In this document: positions 15,366 through 23,563 of the stretch, in pieces
Numbering within the stretch: the first letter of the stretch is position 1
How the letters are laid out: every line of letters starts with the position of its first letter
From: Acidimicrobiaceae bacterium
GTDB taxonomy: Bacteria; Actinomycetota; Acidimicrobiia; Acidimicrobiales; RAAP-2
NCBI GenBank assembly: GCA_003142095.1
Contig: PLON01000044.1
Location: forward strand, 1,210-34,328
DNA length: 33,119 nucleotides
Direction: 5' to 3'
Program-made: the position numbers and the translations under genes
Notes under the pieces: generated by a model
What the model saw: the letters and a program-made list of their open reading frames with translations, nothing else
Told to the model about the DNA's origin: nothing
Databases searched by the model: none

Positions 15366-16423
15366 TGACCAGTCTCTCGGAGCAGTACCGGCCGCGGACC
15401 ACGCGCAGCCTGGCAATCGTGACAGCGATGCGGGATTCCTCCTCCGCCTTCTCGCCCGTTGTCGCGATTGAAAGGCTGCGGATGGCCCAGGACCGTTTTC
15501 ACGAACCCGTGCTCACGAGCGAAATCGTCGAGCTCTTTTCCAGCCTGCCGGCTGGCGTGGTCGTTGACGCCACGTTGGGCGGCGCCGGTCACGCCGCAGC
15601 GATTCTCTCCGTCGCACCGCAACTTCGGGTTCTCGGCATCGACCGCGACCCCGACGCCATTGAAGAGGCGAGCAATCGTCTGGCACCCTTTGCATCGCGC
15701 GCCCTGGTAGCCAAAGCCACCTTCGCCGAACTCGACGAGATTCTCGAGCGTGAAGTCTCGTTCGTTAACGGTGATCCTGTGGTCGGCGTTCTGATGGACC
15801 TCGGCGTCTCGTCACACCAGCTCGACGAGGCCAGTCGCGGGTTTTCCTTTCGGGCCGACGCGCCGCTCGATATGCGCATGGATCCGACGTCGGGCGAATC
15901 CGCGGCGGACTACCTCTCGCACGTGGACGTTCACGAGTTCGCTCGGCTGCTCCGCAACCATGGTGAAGGTCGATTTGCCGGATCCATTGCCAAGTCCGTG
16001 ATTGATCGCCAGCCCCGCACGACCAGTGAACTCAGCGAAGCAGTGGAGCGTGCCGTCCCCATGGCGGCCCGTCGACGTGGCCACGTCGCGACGCGCGTCT
16101 TTCAAGCACTGCGCGTAGCGGTGAACGGCGAGGAAGAGCAACTCGTTGACGGCCTCAACGCCGCACTCGACGCCGTCAGCGTCGGAGGACTCGTGGCAGT
16201 CATCTCGTATCACTCGGGTGAGGATCGAGTGGTTAAGTCCTTCTTCGCCGACCAACAGAGCGGCGGGTGTCGCTGTTCGCCTGAACTCGGCTGCGTGTGC
16301 GGTGCAGTCTCGCGAGTTCACGTCTTTAAGGCCAGCGCTCAACTCGCCAGCGTTGGCGAAATCTCTGGTAATCCGCGCGCCCGATCGGCGCGTCTACGAA
16401 TCGCGCGAAAGGTTGCGTCGTGA
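15365..16423 (+). CDS. rsmH: 16S rRNA (cytosine(1402)-N(4))-methyltransferase
   Basis: SAM-dependent methyltransferase RsmH (MraW), which methylates C1402 N4 in the 16S rRNA decoding centre. Visible are HEPVLTSEIV, the SAM-binding VVDATLGGAGHAAAIL, GVLMDLGVSSHQLDEA, and RGFSFRADAPLDMRMD, all family hallmarks, and a C-terminal RSARLRIARK. Two starts are possible. GTG 15365 overlaps the mraZ stop as TAGTG and gives 352 residues. ATG 15482, with AAAGG before it, gives 313, the usual length. I use 15365 because the extra 39 codons show third-position GC of roughly four in five, well above positions one and two, as in coding DNA; but the shorter form remains quite possible. Confidence 0.92.
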   Translation: MTSLSEQYRPRTTRSLAIVTAMRDSSSAFSPVVAIERLRMAQDRFHEPVLTSEIVELFSSLPAGVVVDATLGGAGHAAAILSVAPQLRVLGIDRDPDAIEEASNRLAPFASRALVAKATFAELDEILEREVSFVNGDPVVGVLMDLGVSSHQLDEASRGFSFRADAPLDMRMDPTSGESAADYLSHVDVHEFARLLRNHGEGRFAGSIAKSVIDRQPRTTSELSEAVERAVPMAARRRGHVATRVFQALRVAVNGEEEQLVDGLNAALDAVSVGGLVAVISYHSGEDRVVKSFFADQQSGGCRCSPELGCVCGAVSRVHVFKASAQLASVGEISGNPRARSARLRIARKVAS

Positions 16424-16863
16424 GCGTCATCAGTTTTCCTCGTCGCGTCGACACCCGTCGTCCACCGGCTCGTCCCGCTTCGCGCCCAACTCATCGTCAG
16501 CCCGCACCGCGACGCGCCGAAGCGGCGCAACGTTGGCGCTCGGCGTCGTCCGTACGTAAGGCGGCCATCGTGGTTGTTGTCGCGCTCGCGATATCCCTCG
16601 CGGGCTCGATGTTTGAAGCGAATCGCCAGATCGAAATCCACCAACTGCAGAGTCAACTTCTTCAAGAGCAGTCGACCTACGCCGAACAAGTGGGTTCGCT
16701 CACCAATATGTCCGCGCCCAGTCAGATCGCGACGCAGGCCGGAGCGTTGCACCTTGTGGATCCCTCCTCGGTCACTCAAGTACCGTCAACGTCTCTTGAT
16801 GCGCCTCTGCCTCTACCGAAGTTCTCAGGGTACGCACCGGCCACATCAAGGACGATTCGGTGA
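16420..16863 (+). CDS. ftsL: Cell division protein FtsL
   Basis: A 147-residue bitopic membrane protein in the standard ftsL position between rsmH and ftsI. Residues 1-46 are a basic, Pro/Arg-rich cytoplasmic part, 47-65 the single membrane helix (KAAIVVVVALAISLAGSMF), and about 66-100 a heptad-like coiled coil with many Gln and Leu, followed by a short external region. FtsL joins FtsQ and FtsB to activate FtsWI at the septum. The family is poorly conserved, so the call depends on topology and position. GTG start overlaps the rsmH stop by GTGA. Confidence 0.8.
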   Translation: MSVISFPRRVDTRRPPARPASRPTHRQPAPRRAEAAQRWRSASSVRKAAIVVVVALAISLAGSMFEANRQIEIHQLQSQLLQEQSTYAEQVGSLTNMSAPSQIATQAGALHLVDPSSVTQVPSTSLDAPLPLPKFSGYAPATSRTIR

Positions 16864-18689
16864 GCGTCCACCAGACCTCCACCCACGCGCGTACTCGACC
16901 GTCTAGAGCGACGGTTACCCGGTCGCCCGGCCCACGTCGCCTCATTCTTCTTCGAGCACTCCTGGCGACGGCGTTTTGTGCCCTCGGCGTGCGGCTCGTC
17001 TACCTTCAGGTTGTCGATCACGCCCACTACGCCAAACTGTCGGTGGAGCAAGTTCGAGAGAACCTCACGACGACGGCGTTGCGCGGTGGCGTCTACGACC
17101 GTGACGGCCAGACGCTGGCAATCTCGCGGCCTACGTCGCTCGTCGTGGCCGACGACTTCCAGATCAAGCACCCGGCAACGGAGGCCGCGGCCATGTCGCC
17201 TCTCGTGCACGTACCACTCGCCAAGTTGACCGCCTTGCTCTCACGTCACAGCGGCTACGTCGTCGTGAACAATGCGCTCGATCTGACGGACGGACGACAG
17301 GTTTCGTCGCTGACATTTCCGGGCGTCGTGGTTCAAGATTCATCGGTGCGCACGTACCCTGACGGCACGCTCGCCACGTCGATTCTCGGCGGAGTGAACG
17401 CGAGTGGTGCGGGGACAACGGGCGTTGAGTATGAATATCAGAAAATGCTCGCCGGTCAGACGGGCGTAACGCGTGAATTTGTGTCAGCCTCGGGCGTCAA
17501 CCTGCCCGCGTCGCACTCAACGGTGATTCGTCCCGCCAAGCCCGGCGTCGGACTGGAACTGACTCTCGACTCGTCACTGCAGTACGTCACCGAGCGCGAT
17601 CTGGCGCAACAGCTGAAGGCCGAAGACGGACTGACGGGGCTCGCGGTCGTCATGGACGTGAAGACCGGACAGATTCTGGCCGACGCCTCCCTCGTCAACA
17701 CGAAGACGCCCGCCGGTGCTCTCGGGCCGATTCCCGCCTGGGGCAAGAGTGTGGGCTACTCCGGCATCGAACAGACCATCAACAACCTGCCGTTCTCCCA
17801 AGCCTACGAACCCGGCTCGGTTTTTAAGGTCGCGACCTTCTCCGCCGCACTCCAGGCCGGTTTGATTACGCCGAGCACCGTGTTTGCGGTGCCGAACTCC
17901 GTCGTCGTAGGCGGACGGTACTTTCACGACGCCGAAAATCACGGACTCGAACATTTAACCGCGACCGAGGTGCTCGCCCAGTCGTCCAATATCGGGACCT
18001 ACGAGATTGGTGAACGTGTGGGCGAAGCCGGCATCCTGGCCCAAGTCGAGCGATTGGGATTTGGTCAGACGACCGCAATCAACTTTCCCGATGAGACGAG
18101 AGGTCTGCTCGTCAACGCGGCCAACTGGTACGCCAGTGACCAGGTCGCGTTGCCCATCGGTCAGGTAGATGCGGTGCCGGCCGTTCAGGTGCTCGACGCG
18201 TACAACGCCATTGCCAACGGGGGAGTGTTCGTCGAGCCCAAGCTGGTGCGCGCCTACGTCTATCCCGACGGCACCATGAAGGCGACGCCGCCCAGTGCCA
18301 AACGGTTAGTCCTGTCGAAGAGCGTCGACTCCACCATGATCAAAATGCTCGAACAAGTCGTACTCGACGGTACCGGGACCGACGCCATTATTCCCGGCTA
18401 CAGCGTCGCCGGTAAGACGGGCACCGCGACCATCCCGTACCCGGGGCAAGACAAGTTGACCAACAGCTACAACGCCAGTTTCGTGGGCTTCGCGCCCGCC
18501 AGCGATCCCATTTTGTCGATGATCGTCGTCATCGAACGACCGCTGAACGATATCTACGGTGGATCGGTCTCGGCGCCCGTCTTTCAACAGGTCATGTCGT
18601 ACGCCCTGCATCACTACGGCATTCCCTCCAACGGCGCTGTGCAGAAACCCCTCACTGGTGCCGCAGCGCTCTCGTCGGACGTGACGTGA
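16860..18689 (+). CDS. ftsI: Septal peptidoglycan transpeptidase FtsI (PBP3-like)
   Basis: A 609-residue class B penicillin-binding protein. An N-terminal membrane helix (about residues 28-50) anchors an extracytoplasmic PBP dimerisation domain and the transpeptidase domain. The active-site motifs are S-x-x-K as Ser320-Val-Phe-Lys323, S-x-N as Ser375-Ser-Asn377 and K-T-G at Lys519-Thr-Gly521. It cross-links septal peptidoglycan together with FtsW. No PASTA repeat is visible at the C-terminus. The GTG start overlaps the ftsL stop by GTGA, and its own stop overlaps the murE start as TGATG. Confidence 0.95.
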   Translation: MSVHQTSTHARTRPSRATVTRSPGPRRLILLRALLATAFCALGVRLVYLQVVDHAHYAKLSVEQVRENLTTTALRGGVYDRDGQTLAISRPTSLVVADDFQIKHPATEAAAMSPLVHVPLAKLTALLSRHSGYVVVNNALDLTDGRQVSSLTFPGVVVQDSSVRTYPDGTLATSILGGVNASGAGTTGVEYEYQKMLAGQTGVTREFVSASGVNLPASHSTVIRPAKPGVGLELTLDSSLQYVTERDLAQQLKAEDGLTGLAVVMDVKTGQILADASLVNTKTPAGALGPIPAWGKSVGYSGIEQTINNLPFSQAYEPGSVFKVATFSAALQAGLITPSTVFAVPNSVVVGGRYFHDAENHGLEHLTATEVLAQSSNIGTYEIGERVGEAGILAQVERLGFGQTTAINFPDETRGLLVNAANWYASDQVALPIGQVDAVPAVQVLDAYNAIANGGVFVEPKLVRAYVYPDGTMKATPPSAKRLVLSKSVDSTMIKMLEQVVLDGTGTDAIIPGYSVAGKTGTATIPYPGQDKLTNSYNASFVGFAPASDPILSMIVVIERPLNDIYGGSVSAPVFQQVMSYALHHYGIPSNGAVQKPLTGAAALSSDVT

Positions 18690-20086
18690 TGCAACTCGGT
18701 GACATCTTGGATGACGTGGCGCTCGACGTAGCGACGAGCAGCCTCGAGATCGATCGAGTCGAGATCGATTCGCGTGTCTGTGGGCCGGGTGCTCTCTTTT
18801 TTGCCATGCCCGGTACCAAACAGAATGGAGCCGCCTACGCGCGCGAAGCGGTGGCGATGGGCGCCGAATGCGTGGTGGGTAGCGTCTCGATTTCCCTCGA
18901 CGCCCCCGTCGTGGTCGTGCCCGCCTCGCAACTTCCGGCGCTTCTCGCACACGCCTGCGCGACGATTACTGGACACCCCGAAACTCGAACGACGTTGGTC
19001 GGCGTGACCGGCACGAACGGGAAAACGAGCGTCACCACGATTCTCGCCACCCTCGCGCGGGCCCTCGAGTGGAACGCGTCAAACATTGGCACGTTGACGA
19101 ACGAACGCACGACGCCGGCTCCGCCGGAGTTGTATCGAACGCTGGCCTCAACGGTGTCGAGTTTTGACTCCTCGCGGCCTCACTCGCTCGTCGCCCTCGA
19201 AGTGTCGAGTCACGCGCTCGATCAGCACCGCGTCGAGGGCCTTCGCTTCTGCGTCGCCGCTTTTACCAATCTCAGTCACGATCACCTCGACTACCACGGC
19301 ACGATGGAGCAGTACTTCGAGACAAAGGCGTCTCTCTTTACGGGTGAGTACGCCAAGCGCGCCGTGATCTGGGTCGACGACCCCTACGGCGAACGACTGG
19401 CGGCAGCGACCGCTCTGCCCGTCACGCGCGTAAGCCGGAGCGACGCGCACGACGTGGTCAACTCGCTGCGCGGTTCGACGTTCTTCTGGCGCGATCATTT
19501 GGTGAACTCCCCGCTCGTGGGCGACTACAACGTCGATAACGCGTTGGTGGCGATGGCGATCATGAGCGCACTCGGCGCCGACGACGCGCAGATCGCGGCG
19601 TCGATGGCCGATGTCACCTCGGTGCCCGGTCGTTTCGACGTGCTCTACGGGCGCGGCATCACGGTCATCGTCGACTACGCCCATACGCCCGAAGGGCTCG
19701 AGAGATTGTTGCGCGACGTGCGCACGTTGCAACCCGACGGACGACTGATCACTGTCTTTGGTGCAGGGGGCGATCGCGACCGCACGAAGCGACCCGAAAT
19801 GGGTCGCGTGGCGACGCAACAGTCGGACCTGACAATTGTGACGTCCGATAACCCGCGTTCCGAGACGTCAGATGCAATTATTGATGCAGTGATGTCGGGG
19901 TGCGTATCGGACGCTCAGGTCGTTCGCGAGAGCGATCGTCGTCGGGCCATCGCTCTCGCACTAGAAAGCGCTACCGAAGGCGACATCGTCGTGCTCGCGG
20001 GCAAGGGACACGAAGCGACCCAGACAACGGGCGATCTCGTGATCCCCTTTGATGATCGAGTGGTAGCGAAGGAACTGATGAGGTGA
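18689..20086 (+). CDS. murE: UDP-MurNAc-tripeptide synthetase MurE (meso-DAP type)
   Basis: A 465-residue Mur ligase that adds the third stem residue to UDP-MurNAc-L-Ala-D-Glu in the cytoplasm. The ATP loop GTNGKTS is at residues 108-114, NLSHDHLDYHGTMEQY follows in the central domain, and DNPR at 387-390 is the meso-diaminopimelate recognition motif, so the wall is probably DAP-based. The start may be GTG 18686 or ATG 18689, one codon apart; the ATG overlaps the ftsI stop. It is followed directly by mraY, without the murF gene found there in most dcw clusters. Confidence 0.94.
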   Translation: MQLGDILDDVALDVATSSLEIDRVEIDSRVCGPGALFFAMPGTKQNGAAYAREAVAMGAECVVGSVSISLDAPVVVVPASQLPALLAHACATITGHPETRTTLVGVTGTNGKTSVTTILATLARALEWNASNIGTLTNERTTPAPPELYRTLASTVSSFDSSRPHSLVALEVSSHALDQHRVEGLRFCVAAFTNLSHDHLDYHGTMEQYFETKASLFTGEYAKRAVIWVDDPYGERLAAATALPVTRVSRSDAHDVVNSLRGSTFFWRDHLVNSPLVGDYNVDNALVAMAIMSALGADDAQIAASMADVTSVPGRFDVLYGRGITVIVDYAHTPEGLERLLRDVRTLQPDGRLITVFGAGGDRDRTKRPEMGRVATQQSDLTIVTSDNPRSETSDAIIDAVMSGCVSDAQVVRESDRRRAIALALESATEGDIVVLAGKGHEATQTTGDLVIPFDDRVVAKELMR

Positions 20087-20093
20087 GTGTGAC

Positions 20094-21125
20094 ATGTTGA
20101 GCTTGATGGAGTCGGGCGGCGTCGCGTTCCTCCTCGCGCTGTTTCTGACACCCCTGTGGATTCGTTTCCTCACTGCTCGCTCGCTCGTTCAGCGGATTCG
20201 CGAGGACGGACCTACGCACCAGCACAAGGCTGGCACCCCCACGATGGGTGGCGTGATTATCGTCTTCGCCGCGCTACTCGGCTACGCCATGGGTCACATC
20301 GGTACGTCGGTCGTCTTCACCCGTTCTGGGATCCTCGCTATCCTCGCCATCGTCGCGTCGGGGTTGTTGGGTTTCGTCGACGACTACCTCGCGATTCGTA
20401 ATCTGCGCAACTTAGGTCTCAACAAGCGCGGAAAACTTATCGGCCAACTGGTGATCGCGGCCGTCTTCGCGGTGCTGGCCCTCAACTGGGTGCACACCTC
20501 CACGCAGCTGTCCTTCACCCGGTTCTCTCTGCCCGGGTGGCAACTGACGTCGGTGGGGTGGTTCTTTCTCGGGGCGTTCGTCATCATCGGGACGTCCAAC
20601 GCCGTCAACCTGACCGACGGACTCGACGGCCTCGCGGCCGGATCGGCGACGTTCTGCTTTGGGGTCCTCGCGATTATTGGCTACTGGCAGTTTCGACACT
20701 TCGACATTTATCACCTTCACGCGTCACTCGACCTCGGTCTCGTGGCGGTTGCGCTCGTGGGGGCGTGTCTCGGCTTTCTATGGTGGAACGCGGCCCCTGC
20801 GCGGATCTTCATGGGTGATACCGGCGCACTCGCGGTGGGCACGGGACTCGGCGCGCTCTGTCTATTAATGAACCTTGACCTATTGCTTCCCATCATCGGC
20901 GGCCTCTTTGTTGCCGTGACCCTGTCGGTGATTATCCAGGTAATTAGTTTTCGCCTCTTCGGGCGGCGGGTGTTTCGCATGGCGCCGTTTCAGCACCACT
21001 TCGAACTTCGCGGTTGGCCCGAGACGACGGTCATTATCCGTTTCTGGATTATGGCGGGGCTGCTCGCGATGCTCGGACTCGGGATTTTTTACGGCGATTT
21101 TCTAAAGATTGCGAAGGTGGGTTAA
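20094..21125 (+). CDS. mraY: Phospho-MurNAc-pentapeptide translocase MraY
   Basis: A 343-residue polytopic protein with about ten membrane helices. It transfers phospho-MurNAc-pentapeptide to undecaprenyl phosphate, making lipid I. Key motifs are KAGTPTMGG near the N-terminus, Asp96-Asp97 in FVDDY, NLTDGLDG, and FMGDTG with Asp242. The third loop normally reads HHH-F-E; here it is Gln300-His301-His302-Phe-Glu, so the first His is changed. The ATG lies seven bases after the murE stop, and its own TAA is directly followed by the ftsW ATG. The murD gene often found next is absent. Confidence 0.95.
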   Translation: MLSLMESGGVAFLLALFLTPLWIRFLTARSLVQRIREDGPTHQHKAGTPTMGGVIIVFAALLGYAMGHIGTSVVFTRSGILAILAIVASGLLGFVDDYLAIRNLRNLGLNKRGKLIGQLVIAAVFAVLALNWVHTSTQLSFTRFSLPGWQLTSVGWFFLGAFVIIGTSNAVNLTDGLDGLAAGSATFCFGVLAIIGYWQFRHFDIYHLHASLDLGLVAVALVGACLGFLWWNAAPARIFMGDTGALAVGTGLGALCLLMNLDLLLPIIGGLFVAVTLSVIIQVISFRLFGRRVFRMAPFQHHFELRGWPETTVIIRFWIMAGLLAMLGLGIFYGDFLKIAKVG

Positions 21126-22451
21126 ATGTCGATTCGTTCCCTCGAGAGACGTGCCACGCGTCCTGCGGCGCGGCGCGAAGCGACTCGCTCGCCCGAGCGC
21201 GGGAGAGGACTGCTGCAGCCTTTGCCGCGCGGGGACAACACTGCGCGCGTCCTCATCGTTGTCACCACCGCGCTCGTCATCTTTGGCGCGATCTTCGTCG
21301 CCTCGGCGAGTGAAGGACAGTCGGCCGCGAACGGTGGGACGGCATTTTCGATCATGGTCCACGACGTGGCCTACCTCTGTCTCGGGATCTTTGCCCTCTA
21401 CCTTGCGGCGCGGGTGCGCCTAGAGCGCCTCGTCAAGACCGCGCCGCTACTCGTCGCGGGGGGGCTGTTCTTACTCGTGGCGGTGAAGGCGGTCGGAGTG
21501 ACGTCGAACGGTGGCAAGCGGTGGCTGAACCTGCGCGTCATAGATCTTCAGCCGTCGGAACTGTTCAAGCTCTGCACCGTCGTGTTTCTCGCCTGGCTGG
21601 TGGAGCATCACCACGATGAGCTGAACAATTGGAAACAGCTCGCGCTGTGGACGCTGCCCCTGTGGCTGGGTTGTGGATTCATCGTTCTGGAACCGGACAT
21701 CGGCACTGCGTCGGTCGTCTTGATCATCGCGGTGTCGATGCTGGCCGTCGCCGGCCTCTCGCGTCGGCTTCTTCTTGGCGTGCTCGTCCTCACGGGAGCG
21801 GCGGTCGGTGGTTACCTCGCCATGGAGCCCTATTCGGCCAAGCGATTCTTCTCGTTTCTGCATCCGAATTCGAACCTGCTCGGCAGTGGGTACCAGCTGC
21901 TGCAGTCGAAAATTGGACTGGGCGCGGGCGGCATTACCGGTCTCGGGCTCGGTCACAGCCGCGAGAAGTGGGGACTGCTGCCGAACCCGCACACCGACTT
22001 CATCTTTACGATCGTCGGAGAAGAGCTCGGCATCATTGGCGCGCTCGCCGTCATCGCCCTCTTCATCGCATTTTTGATGGTGTCGGTGCGCATTGCACGC
22101 CAGTGCTCGAACCAGGTCTATCGACTCATCGCCGTCGGCATCACGACGTGGATCATTGTCGAGGCTCTCATTAACATCTCCTCAGTGGTGGGCTGGTGGG
22201 CCGTCACCGGCGTTCCCTTGCCCTTCTTTTCCTACGGCGGTACGGCGCTCATTACCGAGCTAGCGGCGGTGGGGCTGCTTTACAACATCGCCCACGACCG
22301 CTCGCGCAGCGGCGATCTCACCATTCGCCAGCACCAGCTGACGAACGTTCGCGAGACCTTCCAGCGTCCTCGCCCCCAGTCACGACCCGCTCCTCGACCC
22401 GCTCCTCGACCCGTCGCCCATCGTCGACCGCGCCATCCCCAGGAGTACTAG
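21126..22451 (+). CDS. ftsW: Septal peptidoglycan glycosyltransferase FtsW
   Basis: A 441-residue SEDS-family protein with about ten membrane helices, which polymerises lipid II at the septum together with FtsI. Hallmarks are GGKRWLNLRVIDLQPSEL, a Gly-rich GLGLGHSREKWGLLPNPHTD stretch carrying the conserved Asp of the catalytic loop, and a C-terminal GVPLPFFSYGG. Both ends are extended: a basic N-terminal tail of about 40 residues and a Pro/Arg-rich C-terminal tail (about 410-441), probably cytosolic. FtsW rather than RodA is favoured by position within dcw. Start ATG follows the mraY stop without a gap; its stop overlaps murG as TAGTG. Confidence 0.93.
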   Translation: MSIRSLERRATRPAARREATRSPERGRGLLQPLPRGDNTARVLIVVTTALVIFGAIFVASASEGQSAANGGTAFSIMVHDVAYLCLGIFALYLAARVRLERLVKTAPLLVAGGLFLLVAVKAVGVTSNGGKRWLNLRVIDLQPSELFKLCTVVFLAWLVEHHHDELNNWKQLALWTLPLWLGCGFIVLEPDIGTASVVLIIAVSMLAVAGLSRRLLLGVLVLTGAAVGGYLAMEPYSAKRFFSFLHPNSNLLGSGYQLLQSKIGLGAGGITGLGLGHSREKWGLLPNPHTDFIFTIVGEELGIIGALAVIALFIAFLMVSVRIARQCSNQVYRLIAVGITTWIIVEALINISSVVGWWAVTGVPLPFFSYGGTALITELAAVGLLYNIAHDRSRSGDLTIRQHQLTNVRETFQRPRPQSRPAPRPAPRPVAHRRPRHPQEY

Positions 22452-23563
22452 TGGGCCGCCCCGTCGTCATCACCGGAGGCGGCACCGGGGGCCACGTCTT
22501 TCCCATGCAGGCGATTGCTGAGTCACTTCGCGAACGTGGGCTCGGAGCATCGGAGTTGCGCTACGTGGGAAGTCGTCGCGGTCAAGAGCGGACCCTTCTC
22601 GTGGGTGACGTCGCCCTTACATTGCTACCCGGGCGTGGACTGCGCCGTTCGTGGGGCGTCAGCGACGTTGTCGCGAACGTCGGGGCGGTGATCGGTCTCG
22701 TTGGTGCGCTCATCATCGCCCAGTGGCTCGTGCGTCGCTGGCGTCCGTCGGTGGTGGTTTCGGTCGGCGGGTACGCCTCGTTCGCGGTGGCCCTCGCCGC
22801 AGTGAGTTGGCGAGTCCCGCTCGTGCTGGTCGATTTCGACGCCGCACCCGGTGCGTCGCACCGACTGCTCGGTCGCTTCGCGACGGCCCGGTGTATGGCG
22901 TTCGCGTCGAGCGGCGACAACGTCGTCGTCACCGGTGCGCCACTTCGCGCCGCCATCGAGTCGCTGGATCGTTCGACGAGCGCGCGTGGTGAGGCGAAAG
23001 CGCGACTGACTCCGCCCATCGACGTCGAACGCAGCGTCGTGGTCGTGATGACGGGGTCTCTCGGGTCGCATCGCGTGAACGCGGCCGTGCGCGAGCTAGC
23101 TCGGGCCTGGTCGTCACGCAGCGATCGAGCACTGGTGCACGTCACGGGACGTCGCGACTACGAAGAGTTCGCGACCACGAAACCCCTCGTGGAGAGCCTC
23201 GACTACCGAGTGATCGACTTTGGCGACATGGTGGAACTATGGAGTCTCTGCGACGTTGCGGTCTGTCGCGCCGGAGCGATCACCGTCGCCGAGCTCACCA
23301 CGCTCGCCGTACCGGCGGTGCTCGTTCCCTTACCCGGCGCGCCGAATGACCACCAAACGAAAAATGCGCGCGTGCTGGCCGACGCCGGGGGCGCGATCGT
23401 GCTCAGTGACGCGCAGTGCACCGGCGAGGCCCTCGCCAACGCGCTCGAGATCATGATGGCGCCGCCGACTCTCGAGGAGATGGGTCGCGCCGTGCACGCG
23501 TTGGCGCATCCTCACGCGGCGGACGCCATCGCCGACGTCGTACTCGAAAGCCGCGCCTCGTGA
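22451..23563 (+). CDS. murG: MurG, undecaprenyldiphospho-muramoylpentapeptide GlcNAc transferase
   Basis: A 370-residue GT-B glycosyltransferase that converts lipid I to lipid II on the inner face of the membrane. The N-terminal GGGTGGH loop is at residues 9-15, with VSVGGYASF later in the N-domain. In the C-domain, the usual GGSQG motif is replaced by TGSLGSHRVN, and CRAGAITVAELTTLAVPAVLVPLPGA with DHQTKNA forms the UDP-GlcNAc site. The GTG start at 22451 shares a base with the ftsW stop. The open frame upstream of it is the shadow of ftsW. Confidence 0.93.
   Translation: MGRPVVITGGGTGGHVFPMQAIAESLRERGLGASELRYVGSRRGQERTLLVGDVALTLLPGRGLRRSWGVSDVVANVGAVIGLVGALIIAQWLVRRWRPSVVVSVGGYASFAVALAAVSWRVPLVLVDFDAAPGASHRLLGRFATARCMAFASSGDNVVVTGAPLRAAIESLDRSTSARGEAKARLTPPIDVERSVVVVMTGSLGSHRVNAAVRELARAWSSRSDRALVHVTGRRDYEEFATTKPLVESLDYRVIDFGDMVELWSLCDVAVCRAGAITVAELTTLAVPAVLVPLPGAPNDHQTKNARVLADAGGAIVLSDAQCTGEALANALEIMMAPPTLEEMGRAVHALAHPHAADAIADVVLESRAS

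Noticed and set aside
22196-22450. In-frame extension upstream of murG
   Set aside because: It lies within ftsW in another frame; the Rossmann loop GGGTGGH is correctly placed only from GTG 22451.
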